This document shows, one piece after another, positions 8,701 through 12,182 of a stretch of 12,182 nucleotides of DNA (within the stretch, counting starts at the first letter, position 1; each line of letters opens with the position of its first letter). The position numbers were made by a program, and so were the translations under genes. The notes under the pieces were generated by a model. It was not told where the DNA came from, made no database searches, and worked only from the letters and a program-made list of their open reading frames with translations. The DNA comes from Conidiobolus incongruus B7586 (Eukaryota; Entomophthoromycota; Entomophthoromycetes; Entomophthorales; Conidiobolaceae). The stretch spans positions 1-12,182 of the forward strand of contig JNEM01008526.1 of assembly GCA_000697335.1 (NCBI GenBank). The letters are read 5' to 3'.

Positions 8701-9522
8701 TCAAGGACCAGAGGCCAACACTTGGGAAGCATAGGCACCATCGATAGCAACACCCATATAGTCATAATCTCCAAGCATGTTCTTCAGGTGGCCGTCGGAT
8801 GTTTCCCAAGAATGGACCACATCATGGTCAGTTAAGGCTCCAACAACAATGTTTTCTCCTAGGCTACCTCCTTTGAAACCAAGTTTTTCTAAGTTGGCAC
8901 GCATGCTGGTGCCTGCTGGACGATCATGGGTCAATTTATCAATAGATTTCATGTACTTTGAGTGGTCATAAGCTTCTTGGATGAGGGCAGGATGTAACTT
9001 GAGAGGCTTTTTGCCATTTTTGCGTCTAATTTCGTTTGTTTCATCCAAAACGACTTGAGGATTGAATTTAGGGTTGGATCCTGGTAAGTTGCTAATATCA
9101 GAAGTTTCATTTTGAGGCTGGGGCTTTTCCTTGGCGGGTTCGGGAGCAGTAGTAGCGGTCTGTTTAGGGGATTCGGTGGTAGTGGTGGTAATGGCAGGGG
9201 CTGAGGTTTTCTTAGGGGCTTCGATAGTGGTAGTAGTGGTAGCAGTTTCTTTAGGGAATTCAGGAGTAGGAGTGGGTACAGGCGTATTGGGAATGTTGAA
9301 GATTTTCATAAGATATTCATAAATAGCTTTAAGTTGTTCGTAGTCAGGGTTATCAGAGCTGATAGGAGGGAAACTGATGGTAGGAGTAGATAGATTAGCA
9401 GTAGGATAAGCGGTAGTGGTAGTAGTGGTAGGTTGAGGAAGCTTTTCTTCATAATGGGGCATGGCTTGAGATACTTGAGTGAGCATCATCAATGCAGTGA
9501 CAAATTTCTTAGAGAACATCAT
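8701..9522 (-). CDS. Secreted CAP/SCP-domain protein (PR-1/YkwD-like) with Thr/Pro-rich linker
   Basis: An intact 273-residue secreted protein. Residues 1-20 form a signal peptide (MMFSKKFVTALMMLTQVSQA). Residues 29-150 are a low-complexity Thr/Pro/Glu/Lys linker with tracts of five or six Thr, probably heavily O-mannosylated, and Asn sequons at 43 and 138. Residues about 155-271 are the CAP domain, of the compact YkwD/PR-1 type. They include LDETNEIRRKNGKKPL, LTHDRPAGTSMR, GENIVVG, SWETSDGHLKNML and MGVAI. The presumed cavity residues are His199, Glu223, Glu240 and His245, all present. CAP proteins of fungi are known to bind sterols or other lipids and some act against hosts or microbes. The exact role here is unknown. 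The start is fixed by the signal peptide, with a second ATG directly after it. The TGA stop is at 8703-8701. An inverted, decayed paralogue lies at 1412-2192. The linker is unusually G+C-rich for the region (31 of 60 bases at 9181-9240). No intron is apparent. Confidence 0.92.
   Translation of the reverse strand: MMFSKKFVTALMMLTQVSQAMPHYEEKLPQPTTTTTTAYPTANLSTPTISFPPISSDNPDYEQLKAIYEYLMKIFNIPNTPVPTPTPEFPKETATTTTTIEAPKKTSAPAITTTTTESPKQTATTAPEPAKEKPQPQNETSDISNLPGSNPKFNPQVVLDETNEIRRKNGKKPLKLHPALIQEAYDHSKYMKSIDKLTHDRPAGTSMRANLEKLGFKGGSLGENIVVGALTDHDVVHSWETSDGHLKNMLGDYDYMGVAIDGAYASQVLASGP
9030..9300 (-). repeat. Thr/Pro low-complexity coding repeat within the CAP gene
   Basis: Within the linker two similar modules of about 16 residues follow each other: KETATTTTTIEAPKKT (91-106) and SAPAITTTTTESPKQT (107-122). 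They are followed by a degenerate ATTAPEPAKEKPQPQ. At DNA level these are Thr-codon runs, prone to slippage. The decayed paralogue lacks matching tracts, so they expanded here or were lost there. Confidence 0.65.
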
Positions 9523-9562
9523 GTTGATTGATTTGATTTGATGAGGTTAATTCGGAATAATA

Positions 9563-9660
9563 GTGATTTGCTTGGTAGATTTAAAAATTTGTCGAAAAGC
9601 TTCAGTAGTTGGTAGTAGTAATATTAATAAGGAATCCAGTCCTGATTAATATATTATATA
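9563..9660 (-). promoter_or_regulatory. Promoter block of the CAP gene, conserved with its paralogue
   Basis: Reading on the minus strand toward the gene, a TATA-like string lies at 9660-9653 and a TCAGGACTGGATTCCTT block at about 9646-9630. TTTTCGACA follows at 9598-9590 and TCTACCAAGCAAATCAC at 9579-9563, about 40 bases before the ATG. All four have counterparts in the same order before the decayed copy. Conservation despite heavy divergence of the intervening DNA makes these the best candidates for real control elements in the window. Confidence 0.5.
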
Positions 9661-10052
9661 AAATAGTGTGAGATTGGTAGTCTGATTCTTAACGAGATTC
9701 TTGATGGTGTATTTATATTAAATGCAAAATGAATTATAATCAACATTTGAGTATACATAATGGATATACAATACCCATAATCTAATCAAAGTGGTAAAAT
9801 TTGGTTATTGTAACACTTGGGATATATGACTTCGACCCATTATTTAACCATTCACCTCACTTAAACCCACTCACTTTTATTATTCCACAATTATCCTTCA
9901 ATCATTGCTTCAATATTGGATATTGTATTACATCACAATCTTTAAGATTGAATTTTAATATTCAATAATGGAACTTTGTATTGATCATAAAGTTCATATA
10001 TTTTCCTCCATCATTAGATAATACTTCATATTAACAATTTATGTTTTTATCA

Positions 10053-10077
10053 ATATATATATATATAAATATATATA
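10053..10077. repeat. AT dinucleotide microsatellite
   Basis: About seven AT units (10053-10067), then a one- or two-base interruption and a further short AT run to 10077. Likely a simple slippage product. Confidence 0.8.
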
Positions 10078-10277
10078 ACTGATACCTATATATAATTCCT
10101 TCATCAATTATATTATCTCAAATACCAAAGAATATAATCCCAAATAAAATATTATATCACCAATCTCCTTTTACAACTCAAATTATAAAAAATTTCAAAG
10201 TATTTCATTAGCCTAATAATTAAGTGACACAAAAATGATTATTACCACAAGTAAACATAAATGTAGTGAGGATTATG

Positions 10278-10323
10278 ATTAAATTGAATTGAGGATACTA
10301 AATTAAATGAACTGAGGGTAACT
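10278..10323. repeat. Imperfect tandem duplication, about 22-base unit
   Basis: ATTAAATTGAATTGAGGATA (first 20 bases at 10278) is followed 24 bases later by ATTAAATGAACTGAGGGTAA (from 10302). They match well if one single-base gap is allowed on each side. It is probably an old local duplication. No function is apparent. Confidence 0.4.
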
Positions 10324-12182
10324 GTGTGATTTAAACATGAATATTTAATCAAAACTAAAGGATCAATGCAACAAAAGCCTATATGGAGTTTGATGAAATT
10401 GTTCAAAATATTGTGACAATTGAATAATTATCTATTCAATACCACGATATTTCAATATTATAATGCTTGAATCAATTGAATCCGTTGGTAATATCACTTG
10501 TAACAATTACGCTTAATTCTTTTAATATAATTACATCACAATACAGTATTGAGTTTAAAAATTTTCTAAATAAGTTAATAAATCTCAAGTGATAACTTTG
10601 CTAAGCTCTAATTATCGGTCCAAGGTTCATTGTTCAATTATATCAATAAATCATTTCAAATAATTCGAATGATTATATGTATCCAATATATTATACAAAC
10701 CAAAGTAAGAATTAAGGATCTTAGCTTATAATCTTGAATTTAAATTAGTAATAGAAAGAGTTCATAAGGTTTTCTGATAGGTTTTAAACTAAATTCCAAT
10801 TCCTAACTTCAAAATATAATATAATTTGAAATTATTCATTATTAATAATAGTAATAATAATTAAATAAATGTCAAAACATAATTTCACTTGATCATCATA
10901 TGTTATTACTACCCTAATATTTAAGTTATGAATATTAAAATTTGTGAATAATACGATTACTTGGGTTTAAGCTATAACCTACAAGTTGGTCGGGAAAATG
11001 GTATATATATTGAATCCAATATCTTTCCATATTATTTAAAATACTTTGTTACTAGTTATATTGGGAAATTCAAAATAATTTATTAATTTCAATGCTTTTT
11101 TGGTGATATAATAATAATTGAAATTTTGGAATTATGATTAGATATTGATACAAATATTATATGCGTATTGACAATATAATTAACGTTTCTTCTTGTGATG
11201 AAAATAAATCAATTTATTAGATTTAATAATTTGAAAATTATATATAATAATTAAATTAAAAAATTTATAATTTATCATTAACTAGAAATTAATTAATTTC
11301 TTAAAATTACAAATATATTAGCTAATGAATTTTTTTGATATCAAGTTCTAAAAATACTAAAAATTTTAAAATTAATCTAAAGGTATTATATTAATTCATT
11401 GAATTACTATGAATAGTGACCTTTGATTAATTGTGTCTAAGAATTGTTCTCTTCATTGTTGTTGATATTTCAGTTTGTTTTTTTTTTTAAAAATATGATA
11501 TTTTATAGGACCAAGAATTAATTATATTATTTAGCGTTTATTGGATGAGTAATATTTTAAACTAGAAACAGTAGGCATATACATCATAGTTTGTATATTA
11601 TATATCAATGCTGAAATTAGTTTTTATGAACTAACTGAATTCTATTAAATTTTTCAATTTTATAATTGTTTTATTACTCAATATAACTGGATAATATAAT
11701 TTTAAAAATTAATATATTATCTTTGATTATTCTTCATTAGAATTAAATTTCAAAATATAAATTCAAATAAATAATTAAAAATTAATTAATATTAATAATT
11801 ATAATTATTGATATCTATTTATTATAATAACTAATATTAATGATCTAATTATAAATTCAAAATATATTATTCCAAAAATTCAAATATTAATTATTGGCAG
11901 GTAAACTATATAAAGTTTATGGAATTTAATAACTGAACTATTATAAAGAGCAATATTTCCATATTTTCTTGAATATTATATAATAAAAAATTAATAACTT
12001 ATTTAACACTTTAATTATTTATAAAAATTTGATCTTTAAATATAATTCCTGGCTTTATTATTAAAATTATTATTTTTATCAATTTTAATATTTTACAAAT
12101 AGATATGTAATTTTTAATATTTAATAAACTATATTTTAATATATAAAATAAAATCAAATTATTATATAGTAAAATATTCTTT

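Larger units (their letters stand above)
9665..12182. other. Gene-free region upstream of the CAP gene
   Basis: No supportable gene on either strand. The part at about 9700-10900 is less AT-rich than other spacers and contains many short C- or G-bearing words, so it may hold distal control DNA of the CAP gene or an older eroded gene I cannot recognise. From about 11200 onward it reverts to near-pure A/T. It contains an AT dinucleotide run (10053-10077) and an imperfect tandem duplication (10278-10323). Confidence 0.5.

Noticed and set aside
8777-8971. Open frame of 64 codons on the plus strand
   Set aside because: It is antisense to the CAP domain of the intact minus-strand gene and has no recognisable motif.
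9131-9322. Plus-strand frame rich in Val and Gly
   Set aside because: It is the mirror of the Thr-codon tracts of the CAP linker read from the other strand.
10610-10640. tRNA-like T-arm string (GGTCCAAGGTTCATTGTTCAA)
   Set aside because: No matching acceptor, D-arm or anticodon stem could be placed around it.
1-12182. Transposon, retroelement or CRISPR content
   Set aside because: No transposase, reverse transcriptase or integrase motif, no paired long terminal repeats and no regularly spaced repeats were seen on either strand.

Overview
The window looks like nuclear DNA of a very AT-rich eukaryote, most likely an early-diverging fungus. An Entomophthoromycotina / Conidiobolus-type genome is my best guess. 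This is inferred from three things: intergenic DNA is extremely A+T-rich (positions 5401-5460 hold 4 G/C in 60), the genes are compact and apparently intronless, and the families present (secreted CAP/SCP protein with a Thr/Pro linker, class A-like seven-helix receptor, proteinase K-type subtilisin) suit such fungi. No bacterial ribosome binding sites or operons are visible.

Layout: 1-1270 is gene-free AT-rich DNA with a short ATA microsatellite. At 1412-2192 (+) lies a decayed CAP-domain gene, preceded by a recognisable promoter block. From 2193 to 4190 nothing codes. At 4234-5205 (+) is an intact 323-residue seven-transmembrane receptor with a TATA box just upstream. From 5256 to 7321 lies the most AT-rich gene-free stretch. 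At 7322-8380 (+) is a broken subtilisin-family (S8) serine protease gene. It converges on an intact secreted CAP-domain gene at 8701-9522 (-), and a near-perfect A/T fold-back sits in the gap between them. From 9665 to the end no gene is visible, although 9700-10900 is less AT-rich than other spacers.

Two genes look intact (receptor, minus-strand CAP protein) and two are host pseudogenes (plus-strand CAP, subtilisin). The two CAP copies are inverted paralogues about 7 kb apart. They align over the signal peptide, the domain and about 140 bp of upstream DNA, which indicates DNA-level duplication including the promoter. Numerous synonymous and amino-acid differences show the duplication is old and that one copy died later. 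The protease and CAP proteins would both be secreted and the receptor sits in the plasma membrane, so the region reads as environment-facing accessory gene content undergoing birth and death. It is not a co-transcribed system. I found no convincing novel multi-gene system, RNA gene, CRISPR array or recognisable transposon.
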